Source: Vanilla planifolia (taxonomy: Eukaryota > Streptophyta > Magnoliopsida > Asparagales > Orchidaceae). Taken from it: 64,000 bases of DNA. The notes beneath the pieces were generated by a model that was not told the DNA's origin, ran no database searches, and saw only the letters and a list, made by a program, of their open reading frames with translations. A program made the position numbers and the translations under genes. Shown here in pieces: positions 49,081 to 61,650 of this stretch. The DNA lies in the NCBI GenBank assembly GCA_023846275.1, contig CM043868.1, positions 8,327,653-8,391,652 on the forward strand, written 5' to 3'. The stretch's first letter is position 1, and each line of letters starts with the position of its first letter.

Positions 49081-50029
49081 TCAAAATCTATAACATTTTC
49101 AAATTACTCAAATAATCTTTTTAATTCTTGTTGGTTCCTCCCAAATTATTGTCAATACCTCCTTTCTCTCTCTCATCTTCTTTACTCTACTCTTTGTCAA
49201 GTTCTCCTACACAACTTTTATTTCCAAAAACTCCTCACTAATTATGTCCTCCTCTTTCTTCTCACTTTTTTTCCCTTTTCAAATCCAATGGTTTACCATT
49301 GATTTAGGTCACCAACTATTGATTTTCTCCATCAGTTATGTGTGTCAAATTTAGGTTTAGGAAATTAGATTAATTGAAATCTTATTTTAAGTAAACTTTA
49401 TAACTCTTAATATTCCAATTTTAACTCAATTCGGTCCCCAAACAATTATCAACTTATTTTGTTTGACTTATTTTGATAAGATCTACCTTTTGGCCAAATT
49501 TCGTATTTTTTATAACATTTAATATTTTTAGTAATTTTCAAACATAACATAATCAATTATTATTATTATTATTATTTATATGCTCCCTCTAGCTTTTAAT
49601 TCCATGACCATCTCATATTCTTTTATGTGCTAATAAATTTTGCTAAACTTATCCATTTATGCTTTATGCCTAGGTAAATTTTTTATTATTTTTATGAAGT
49701 TTTATATCTTTTTAAAACTCATAAATAAACTTTGATAAATTGTAATTCCTTCATTTTAAGTTTTTCAATGCAACTCTCTCCTTTGAGGTGTCTTACATTC
49801 TTTTTACTATATACAATTTTTTAGAGAAATATTATAATTCCTAAAAATCCATAAGATTTTTTTAAAGATACAAATAATTTAGAATAATAATAACCCTTAA
49901 TTTTTATTACTTTTGGGAAGCTAAAATTTCTCTATTCTCATGAGATCTTTGATCAACTTTCATGTGTCTAATAATTAAAAAATGTTTAGAATAATATTAA
50001 ATTATTTACCCCACTTTTGAGATTTTACA
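49081..50029 (-). repeat. Tekay-type LTR on the minus strand (far end approximate)
   Basis: The minus strand reads GAGGGG then TGATTGTAAAATCTCAAAAG at about 50,038-50,014: a purine tract followed by an LTR start close to TGTAATATCCCAAAA. A minus-strand AGAGAGAGAAAGGAGG near 49,160-49,175 resembles the GA-rich block of the other LTR copies. An ATT tract sits near 49,558-49,576. Confidence 0.45.
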
Positions 50030-50489
50030 ATCACCCCTCATATGAATTTTATATTTGAAATTTAGATTAATCAATATGTTTCTCTGATATTTTTCTCCTT
50101 ATTGCTTTCGTACTTGATTTGATGGTTTGTTTACCTTAAATCATTATGATAATTGAGTCATAATTTATTAAGTAGTCCATAATTAAGGATTATAACTTAC
50201 TCCTTTATTATTCTCTCATGATCAATTAATTTTGGTTTCATGATATCCTTAATCAAGAATACTTATCTTAATATTTCTCTGTTCAATAAAATACCTAATG
50301 CATAAAGTAGCCATATTAGTAGTCAGAGCTATTGTTGTTTCTTAATCAGACATTGTCCTCTCTCTAAATCCTTAGGTAGTTCTTTGTATAATGGGCATAA
50401 GCAAAACATCACCAAGTTTTGTTTATAGAAGAACTTTTTAGTAGCTACACTTCTCTTAATTTCACTAGTAAGTAACTTTCCCCTCATAG

Positions 50490-51080
50490 TTAGGTAGTCT
50501 TATATATCTTTCAATAACAAAATAACCAAACAAAATGTTTCCTACATTCACCACTATGATTCTTTCCATATGCCTTGCACTTTTGTTTTCCTTTTATTTT
50601 TAGTATAATAGTTTGAGATCCTAGTTTGGTTTCCTTGTTCTTTTTAGTTTTCTCCTTTTCATATACCAAAACCTTACCTTTTCTTTTTCCCTTTACCTCT
50701 TTGCTCTTTATATCAAATTTGTTTTGCTTCTTAATTTGTAGTACAACATCTATCCCTTTGTATGTAGAGAATTGCATAACATTTTTTTATGAATCTTTCA
50801 AACCTTTTCAAAACATATAATAATTTTGTTTCTTTGTTATACCTAATGCTTGTCCATAAATCATCACATCAAATTTTAGTTATTGAAATTCAATAATTGT
50901 TGTCCTTTTTTGTTAACACATTAATAGATTTCTTTGTCCCTCTTTTTGTTTTTGATGTTAAAACAAACCATCTTATAAAAGTTTTTGCCAAACTCAACTT
51001 TTCATACCATCTTTCTTATCTTTAGATGCAATAAACCTATGTACCAGTCAATGTACTTAACTAGCCATCTTTCATCCTTT
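50490..51080 (-). pseudogene. Ty3/gypsy (Tekay/Reina-type) gag zinc-knuckle remnant
   Basis: The minus strand encodes KQKCKAYGKNHSGECRKH near 50,540-50,595. This is the CxxCGKNHxGEC block that precedes the second zinc knuckle in chromovirus gag, here with Cys changed to Tyr. A Lys-rich linker (KEVKGKRKGK) comes before it. Traces of the upstream gag helix region extend to about 51,080. The 88-codon ORF at 50,511-50,777 is this fragment. Protease and pol are absent: an LTR start lies only about 460 bases downstream, which implies a large internal deletion. Confidence 0.7.
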
Positions 51081-51119
51081 GGTTTGACATTTAAACTAGA
51101 AGTTGTGATCCCCCAATTT

Positions 51120-52680
51120 GATCAATAGGCTTACAATGTGCAAACAAAAATAAATCATGTCCTTTATCATCTGGTCACCTATTGATACTATACTAGTTCA
51201 CTCTAAGCTGAGGTAACTCACCAACCACACTAAGTATACACTATACCAAAGAAGCTTATAAGCCTATAATGCCATCTATACATCATATACAAATGGACTA
51301 ACAAAGCTAAGAGATAGTCTACAAGTCTATAAATCCAACAAATAAAACAATATATAAATGCCAATATTTAAGTCCATAATAAAATTTCCAATACATCACA
51401 AGTCCATCAAGGTACAAATATTTGATTCATAAAGGATATACATAATTACCACTAATATCAAACCTACAAATGAAAAATGCTAAAACTACTAAATGAATTA
51501 CTAAGAAGGCCTCACAACTCTAACTCTGATGCAAGCTCTTATCTCTTTGAACCTACAAGTAAAAATAAGGGGAGTAAACCAAAACTTAATAAAGAATCCT
51601 TAAGTAATACAATAAAAATAACATGCATGATCAAGGTACTATGTCAAATCTATAAAGTAAAAAATAATCAATATCATCATAAGATATAACATGGATAATT
51701 GTCATATTACTCAACTAATCTAATACATGAGAATATAGAATTGAATAACCTTATTATCATAACTCATAGGACCTTATTCGATAACCATTATGACTTCTCA
51801 AATTTCCAACATTTCATGATCTTAATCTAGAAAATAGCCCACTAGATGCTTAATGTTCCACCAATGAGTTTGTGCTCACTCTCAGCTTGACCACTTAAAT
51901 GTACAGAAGGTACTCTACCACCAAATACATAACCATGTCTATAGTCTCTCATAAGTTCAGAGTGGGCTAGTGGCACATAACCACAACACATAAACAACCA
52001 AGTCCATGGTCTCCCATGAGTTTAGAGTGAGCTAATGTCATGCAACCATAGCATAAAAGATCTAATGAGAATCACATAGTCCTATCTACAAATAGTTGAT
52101 TAGAGAAACCAAAACCTAGGATTCAGTACATCAAAAATTTTTTCACCATTAAGTTCATCTTCCTTATCCTATTAATCATTATCCTACAGATTAACACAAC
52201 CTAAGTTACTAATAATTATTTGGATTATCTTAGGATTACCTCCATACACTAATTCAGCTAGTTAAAGTACTTGAACATATTCAAATATTGCACTTAAAGC
52301 TAGTCCTTGCCTTTAGCCTTTACCTAACCTTACATGGGATAGTAATTAGGACCTTTTCTCCTATATAGGTTATCACTAATGCTTTTTCTTAAGTCTAAAT
52401 CTTTGGCTTTACCCATAAGCATATTTTTAATATCACAATCAATCTTAAAAATATAGGTTCACACTAGTTCCAATAATGACTTTCATGCCCCATGAGCAAA
52501 CCTGAGCTATTATGCCCATCTCACATGTCTTTTCTAAGCCACAAAAAACTCTCAAACTATCATTTCAATTTCAACCCATGATCTAAGAGACTACATAGGG
52601 TTACTTAGTGTCTTACCCAACAAACCAAGTCATGCTAAGGTATATCTGTGTGTGCGTGTGCATGTTTATTGAAGAGTGTT
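51120..52680 (-). repeat. Probable upstream LTR of the minus-strand gag fragment
   Basis: On the minus strand this stretch precedes the gag, where an LTR is expected. It has no coding block. It contains an imperfect two-copy tandem at 51,934-52,060. I did not find sharp LTR ends, so the limits are approximate. Confidence 0.35.
51934..52060 (+). repeat. Imperfect two-copy tandem, period about 64 bp
   Basis: GTCTCTCATAAGTTCAGAGTGGGCTAGTGGCACATAACCACAACA is repeated as GTCTCCCATGAGTTTAGAGTGAGCTAATGTCATGCAACCATAGCA. The differences are mostly C/T or G/A transitions. Confidence 0.7.
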
Positions 52681-52720
52681 AAATTTGATTCTTGATTAAA
52701 CATATTATATTAATATAATC

Positions 52721-54280
<1,560 letters not shown>

Positions 54281-54900
54281 AGGTTGACTAAGTTTCTTTG
54301 TAAAGATATTATGCCTATATATACCCCCATAAACCTTAGGAGAAAGAACTAATGTTGAAATTCATGCTTTTGATTAAAATACATTCAAGCTTTAGCAATT
54401 TAATAGTTCTATAGCAATCCACCTCACAAACAATTGTGGAAGCATTTCTTGAAGATATATACATCTCTTAAATAGTTTCCTTTTACCTTACATAAATTGG
54501 CAATTTTAATCCAATCATTGTTGCAAACTTCCACCTAGAATAAGCATCGATTATAGAATAACTTGCATAAGCTTATATTGTAGAAGTGTTGATATACTTC
54601 TTTCCATTGACTTTGTTTGAGATTCTTTTTATTTAAGCTCATTTGATTCATTTGCCTTTTTTTGGTTCTTTTAGGAAATCTTTTGGTTCTTGTGGACTAA
54701 TTGTAATGTTAGTTGCCTAAACTATCTTTTGGGAAAAGGGTGGTATTAATAAGCCTAGTCTTTTGTGACTAGGGTTGGATGTAGATTTGTGTTTGATCCA
54801 ACCCACCTAAAATTTTTTTATGTCCTTATTAGCATTTCTTACACAACTAATTTAAAAATTAATTAAGTGTTTTCAAAAAAAATATTTCAAGTTTATCACC
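54281..54900 (+). repeat. Ty1/copia LTR fragment (promoter and R/U5 part)
   Basis: GCCTATATATACCCCCATAAACC (about 54,311) has the TATA-plus-CCCC form of copia LTR promoters. About 440 bases later, TTGTGACTAGGGTTGGATGTAGATTTGTG (about 54,754) is the block found near the end of SIRE/Tork LTRs, followed by CCAACCCACCTAAAATTTTT. No gag follows, so it is solo or truncated. Confidence 0.55.
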
Positions 54901-57900
54901 TTTTTCTTGTATGGCTTCATTGTATTTCAACATTAAATAATCTCATTGTTTGTTTGATTAAGATTGGCCAAGTTTCATGATGATATAATGCTTAACAACA
55001 TCTCATCTCATGCCAATCATTTTAGTTAATTTTTATACAAACACATCAATATAATTAGCTAAAGGAGCAAGGGTTGTGTGCATTCAATTTCATTAAGAAT
55101 TGAAGAAACACTAACTTTTTAAATTAGATCTTGAGGGATTAAGGAGACTATAATAGAAGTTCACCAAATATCTAATTACTACTCCCCTTAGCCTTTGTTT
55201 TATTGTCCTTCTCTATCTCTTAAGTCATTTTCCTCTCACTTTCTTTCAAATTCACCATGTAATAGTGTTATGATTTCAACAAATACTTATGAGTGGTCAT
55301 TACACATCCATGGATTTTCAACTTTATGGAGAAATGTAAATGATGCCACTACTCAAGATTAGTTCAAAGTTGTTTGTTTGAGAAGGCAAATACTTCTTTT
55401 TTCTTAAAAGCCATTAGATGGATCGTATGAGTCCAACAAAGTGCAAATGTCAATGTTTTAGTATTACATTGGAAAAGTAAATTAAAAGTATCTTCTTGTA
55501 GCATATTAGGCCAAAGTAGAAGACATCCTTGTCTAATCAACCATCAATGTGAATAGTGCCTAGAGAAGCTTCAACATAATTAGACGAGTAGGTGTCATAT
55601 TGGTATGATTTGGATAGTGATACCAAGAAGGATACCCATACTTGAAATAAAGTAAGGAGTGTGAAGGCCAACACATTGTGCAAAGGTAGAATAAGCAAGG
55701 CATGGTCATTCATTTTAAAAGTTGTTGGTCTATTCATCTTATATAATCAGATCATACATCATATACAAAATTCTAATATATGATACTTTAGCTCTCTCTC
55801 AATTGTAGTGATTACCTTAACTAAAGATAATCCTTTACATGCTATTCACCTCACAAAATTTTATGAGAGCCCTTATATCTTTATTCTCCTCTTTTTTAAT
55901 GTAATTCTAGTAAAATTAAGTTAGTGGTTCATTGTGTTAACTATTATCCACAGTAGTCCAGTATTATGGCATGATACTTACTATCATTTTGATTAGATTA
56001 AAGAGTTCAATATCTATGAGTACCTTTGACAAATGATAGCTGAAGCATCATTGTTTACTTTTGATAATGCAAAAGACTGTAGCCTCCAACACTAAGTTTA
56101 AGACCATTTTTTGCACAAACTATTTAAATATTATGGAGTTGTTATTTCGAATGAGACCACTACATTTGGTCTTTTTTTGGTTGTTAACCCAATGGATATT
56201 CATTTTGATCACATTCGTTGGCATGGTTTCCATAAACATTTCTTACAAATTTTGATTTTTCTTGATTTGAATAGTGGAAGTAAGCCAAATTGCACTAGCA
56301 TGTGATTCATCTATCATAATTTTACCAATTATAAGGCCTTGAAAATGTTTTTACACTGCAAGTTTATGTTTTGAATGATTCTTACTTTTGGATTTAGTTA
56401 TTTCATCATATATCTTCCTTTTTCAAGCTTTCTATATGTACTAACAAATTAGAAGAGATACTATAAGCATAAAGTTTTGATATGCTTAACTTCCTTTGAT
56501 GCCCTATCACCATTGTTTTAAAAGAGAATTAATTTGTTGATGTACCATGACATTATTATCTAAAGCTTTATCATAAAGGGACCAAATATTTTGTTTGATA
56601 TGAAAGAGGATATCACTCCAATGAATAAGAAGGTGGTCATATATATATGGAATTTATCTTCTCCATAAAATGTTACTAAAAGTATAATGTAGTATTTTAA
56701 GTGAACAACCTCTCTTGAAAAGCTAACCAAAGTTCCATTTACAAGTATTAGGAGACTTTGTTCAAGGTTCATCCTTTTGAAAGCATGTAGAACAGGAAAT
56801 CGTTTGAGCTCCCCATATAATGAGACACACCTAACCATTAGGTTACAATTTAAGAAGTGATGATGATGGAACTACTATATAAGTTTCCTAATAGTGGGAG
56901 ATCTATATGATCAAAAGTAAAATGATCATTAGGAGAAGTGATAGGAGGCAACATTATTTAACTTGTGAAGAATGCAACAATGTGAGTCAACCTTGCCTCT
57001 AAAGATGACATAGATATAACAATCCTCCATTAGCACCTTGCTCTTTTACGAATCAGATGTGGATAAGCTTTGAAGGGCTTGAGCTAATGGTGATGATGGT
57101 AGATCCATTGTTGGCCAAAAACCATAAAATTTGGCATTAAGGGTAGGTTCCTAGTTAAAACCAGTAATCTTTTCATATTTTATAAGTACTTCAATGAGTA
57201 CAAGTAAGACATGATAATCTTTGGCACCTTGCCACATTTTATTTGATCAACTCAAGTTCTAGGGGATTAATGATAACCTTCTTTCTTGAGAATCATTAGC
57301 TTCTCCTCTAGAATTATTTGCATTACCAGGTTCACACATTATATTAGCCTTAAATGGAAACTAAAGAACCTACAATTTCCTTAAGATTCTAAAGGATGGA
57401 ATTGTTGCTATTTTTGGAGAGGAGAAACATCACTTATTTGGATCGTCTTCCCATCTAGGTAGTAGATGACTTGAGCATATGCTTGTGCATTGCATGCTTC
57501 ATCTTGTTATCCTCCTTAAGGATTACAAATTTTGTTTTACACTCTTAAAATGCTTGATAAGTTTTTAGGACGGTTTAATGAGATCAAACTACTAATTCTT
57601 CTCCTTAAAGTCAATACCTAAAAAGTAAGAAACTTCCTTAAATTATCATTGGTCTTTCCTGTTTAAGTCAAGTTTTCTTTACCTATGAAACAAGCATCTA
57701 ATTAAAAACTATGCTCTCAACTCAAGCTGATGGGTGATTCCAACCATCAATATTATTTCCATTTTCTCTTCAGTTCATCTCAACATCTAGCAATGTAGTT
57801 TTAATTTTAGTTTTGTTGTGAATCTTTCTTATTCCATTTTGAAGTTTTGGGGTGGCTACAATCCAACATTTTTCTCATGTAGCTAGGCATCTTTGTACTC

Positions 57901-59389
57901 CACCCTTTTTGGAAATAAAATTTGAGTTAAAAAATGTCACCAAGATCAACTATTAAAGATGTTATACACTAGCTACGGTCATCTAAAGGACTTTATTAGT
58001 AATCAAGTCAAATCTTTATAGCTCATTCTTAAAACTTTTTAAGTACTTTCTTAAGGAATTTTCCTCTTCTTAGGAAACATGGAAAAGATAGTTCATGGGA
58101 CTCCTTAAGTGTTACTTTCTTGTAAATCCTATTAAGAATTCATAGAAAAATTCAACATAAGAGGTACTTGATGCCAAGGGAATTGAAGAAACCATTCTAG
58201 GGGAGATACCTTAAGGAAAGTGGAGATGATGCATCAATTTGCTATGTTTAATGTGACATAGAATAACACAAGATCAATGAAATATCCCTTGGAATATGTA
58301 TAATAGTTTTTAACAAATAAGACATGAAATGAATTCACATATAGTTTGCTAGAGTTTTATTCATAAAGAGAGTAACAAAGTGGCCAAGTTTCTAACAAAA
58401 ATGGTAGCAAAGTTAGCTAAATCAGAATTTAGGATTCATTACACATGCCAATGTTATGTAGGGCCTACATCAAGTGGATGCCTCCTAAATTCTATAGATC
58501 CAATCATTATAAAATGTGCAAAGTATTTCTTCAACTGATTAGACTTAATATGATGCACAAATATTGGTGCTTTAACTCTACTACAAAACTTTTTTGTATA
58601 ATACATTTTTTGCAATTATATTAAGCAAATAGTCCACTACCAATGTATTCCCATCTCAAAATATACTTCTACTATTTGGCATCATTCTATTATGATAAGA
58701 AACTAGAATAAAGTAGTATTTGTGCATTAATTCAAATTTTACTATGCAATTGACAATTTTAATGTACATAAATGAAGAATAAAGCAATTCATAGGATAAT
58801 TATGAATAGTGGCTAGTGGTACTATTCACATTGCATTACATTGTATCAAGTCATCCTTTTACAAATTCACATCATATTTGTACACCAACAGTATTCACAC
58901 TAGTCACATTAGGTCACTCTCATCAAAACTATATAATTTAACTTACTCACTAGTTGGTAAGTACATTTATTATGACATATGTCTGTTACATCATACTTTT
59001 GTGATGGTACACTTTTCTTTAATGGATCGATATGATCTTCTTATTGGGCACTATTCATCCTAGTGCCTCCTCATACTTTAATGATATAACTTTGGTGAAG
59101 ATCAAAATATTATGTCTAATCATCTTGATGAAGGTTTAATCTAACTTATGAGATGATGCTTTGAAATGCATCAGTCTAATACGTTACTCAAACTAAACAA
59201 TGGAACTTTGTTACTATATGTCTCCTAGCATGGGCTACATGCATCAATATTGGTTTAAGTTACAGTTTGCAAGTATAAAAATTGTGGAATCACCAATTTA
59301 GGAACATATCCTTAATAAATAACCATTTGGTTGGTTCTAACAACAACTAGTGGAGCCCAATTTGGGTTGTAATAGGTTGTAGCACCTTA
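54901..59389. other. Unresolved AT-rich DNA, no gene recognised
   Basis: The longest open frame is 92 codons on the minus strand (56,560-56,838; hydrophobic C-terminal half, no family recognised). Overlapping 64-codon frames lie on the plus strand near 56,060-56,305. Lower stop density than elsewhere between about 56,050 and 57,100 suggests an old coding element, but I cannot name it. An 84-codon ORF at 58,809-59,063 also lacks motifs. Confidence 0.4.
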
Positions 59390-61650
59390 TCTTTAAATAA
59401 AATCTTAGTTTTATTAAAATATTGACTATATCCTTTTGCTACATATAGGGCTTATTTCTAACAAAAACTCCTTTTTCTTCTAGCATATTTTTGAAAATCC
59501 ATTTTGTTTTAATTATGGCATGGTTTGGAGGCCTTGAGGATAGTTTCCAAATTTCATACCTCTCAAATTGATTCTACTCTTTATTCATTGCCATTAAATA
59601 AAATTTATAATTAGTGCTTCTTTAACAAATTTAGGTCCATAGCTAGAAACAAAAGCTCCTTGATTTATATTTGCTCTAATGCTTACTCTTTGGCTATATC
59701 TCCAAGTATTAGATCTCTAGAGTAATCCTTATTGAATTTCCAATCTTTAAGGATTTGACTTACTATAAAGTCACGACCTTCATTCTTATTCTATTTTTGT
59801 GTAATATATTCTCCAATACTTGCCTTATCCAAGTCCCTAATATCTTCTAGCATAGCCATCCTCTCATGTTCATTGGAAAAGGATTAATCAAAAGCCACAC
59901 GTATAGATTGTTTTACTACTAGGATCTTCTTATTAAATACTCTATATTAATTAATATTTCATAAGCTTCTTAAGAAAACTCTATTAGATTTTGCATCAAG
60001 TTTAGTTAGCTCACTTTTCTCATTATTAATATATAACACTTGTAGCAAAAGTGGGAAATCCTTGGTTTGCTAGCATATAAGAGCTCATGTGGTGTAATTG
60101 TTAAAATAAGATGAGAAAATACATGATTCATAACATAACAAGCCATACAAATTGCATCAACCTAAAATAATTTGGTAAATCATACTCAATTAACATATAT
60201 CTAACTATACCAACTAAGGCCTTACTTTGCCTTTCCACATCACCATTTTATTGAGGGGTCTTAAATAATGAGATGGTACAAGTGATGTCATGATATATAA
60301 ATCATTCATTCTTAAATTCTTCATCATGATTACTCTTAATTGATACTATTATTACATCATATTCATTTTGTATTTTTGTGATGTTTTGAATAATGTTCTC
60401 AAAAGCCTCACTTCGTTTTTAAGAAAAAAACCCAATTAGAGTAGACATCTACAACAACAAAATTTTACTTTTTTTGGGCTTTGAGGCTGAATAAGTCCAA
60501 CTAGGTAAAAATGGAATGTTTCCAAAGGTGTTCTAGAAGAGAAGTTATACTTACTGATCTATTTATGAGATGTTATCACCTTGACCCCTCAATAAAAGAC
60601 CTTTTTAATGAAAATGGAAAGGAACTATAAAATAAAGAAAGTAGAAAAAGGTTTTTGTCACAAATGAATGGAATTTTTTAAAAAATTTTGAATTCATAGA
60701 GTTCTAAATTACTTCATTTATCTTTCTTGCCTTTTTCTTTATAGATTTGAATATAATATTCATTACAAAATATATAAAATTTTAATTTTTATTAGAAACA
60801 TGTGATTTTAACTAAAAAGAGAAATTCTATAGATTTTGCAAATTTTATGCCATTATGCCTATTGATGTATGTGAGAGAGACTTATATTAGGGCACTATTC
60901 ATGTGTGTGAGTATTATTCCCATGTGCAAATAGACCTTACAATGCATGCATTAAGTACATCAACATGGTAAGTTTATTTGCTATCCACTATTGGTGATTG
61001 ACATGTCTGCATGTTCAGCCCATGTGTAAGGTCTCGTATAGTCGTGTTTGCCTAGCATGTTCAAGTGGTCAGCACACCATGCCTTCTGAAGTGTGCTCTT
61101 ACATCTCCATGCATGGTTAATATCTTATGTTCCTATAGTGAGCCTCTGTGTGTGGTTGCATGCTCAATTCTTACTACATGGTGCTATTATAATGATTTTC
61201 ATTATTTTGTTGCCTTCTTATATTTTTTTTTCACAATTTTTAGATTTAATGGACTTAGAATTGAGCTCATAATCACTTATGTTTGAAAGAAACCTTGGTT
61301 TTCTTGCCCTTTTAACATGAGCCAAAAATGTGCTCAAATTTGCATTGTAATTTGGACATTCTTTTAAGTATACTATATTTAACTAGTTTCTTAATGGTTG
61401 AAGTTCTTGCATGACAAAGTCTCTGATGCCAAATGTTAGCATCATTGTCTTGTGACATAAGAAAGTTAATGTCACATGCTTCAATGTTCTTCAAGTTTAA
61501 CATGAAGGTGTTGTTTCTCCTTGAAACTACAAACAAATGCTCATTATTTTTGCTAATCTCAATTTGTTTAGACATAAAAATGTTACATATGCCTTCTACC
61601 TTAGCAAATTTTCTTCCCTTGATAGCCACTACATCTATGCCACAATGATG
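59390..61650 (-). mobile_element. Ty1/copia integrase-RT remnant with an internal insertion
   Basis: Minus-strand order is GAG-pre-integrase, integrase core, then RT start, the copia arrangement (integrase before RT). Pre-integrase: NIWHQRLCHARTSTIKKLVK in the 105-codon frame at 61,312-61,629. Integrase: NFVVVDVYSNWVFFLKTK (about 60,470-60,415) and VERQSKALVGIVRYML (about 60,225-60,180). RT start: MDFQKYARRK (about 59,480-59,510) and VAKGYSQ (59,442-59,422), after which the match ends. Between pre-integrase and integrase core there are about 0.75 kb where roughly 0.1 kb is expected. That gap is filled by GT/CATG-rich sequence. Confidence 0.8.
60600..61280 (+). repeat. GT/CATG-rich repeat, probable third copy, inside copia integrase
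   Basis: It shares the composition and the rough block order of the repeats at 37.4 and 40.6 kb: a T-rich front, a middle with CATG, GTGTGTG and GCATGCA, and an end TACATGGTGCTATTATAATGATTTTC. It lies exactly where the copia remnant is interrupted. Similarity is weaker than between the other two copies, so membership is tentative. Confidence 0.35.
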
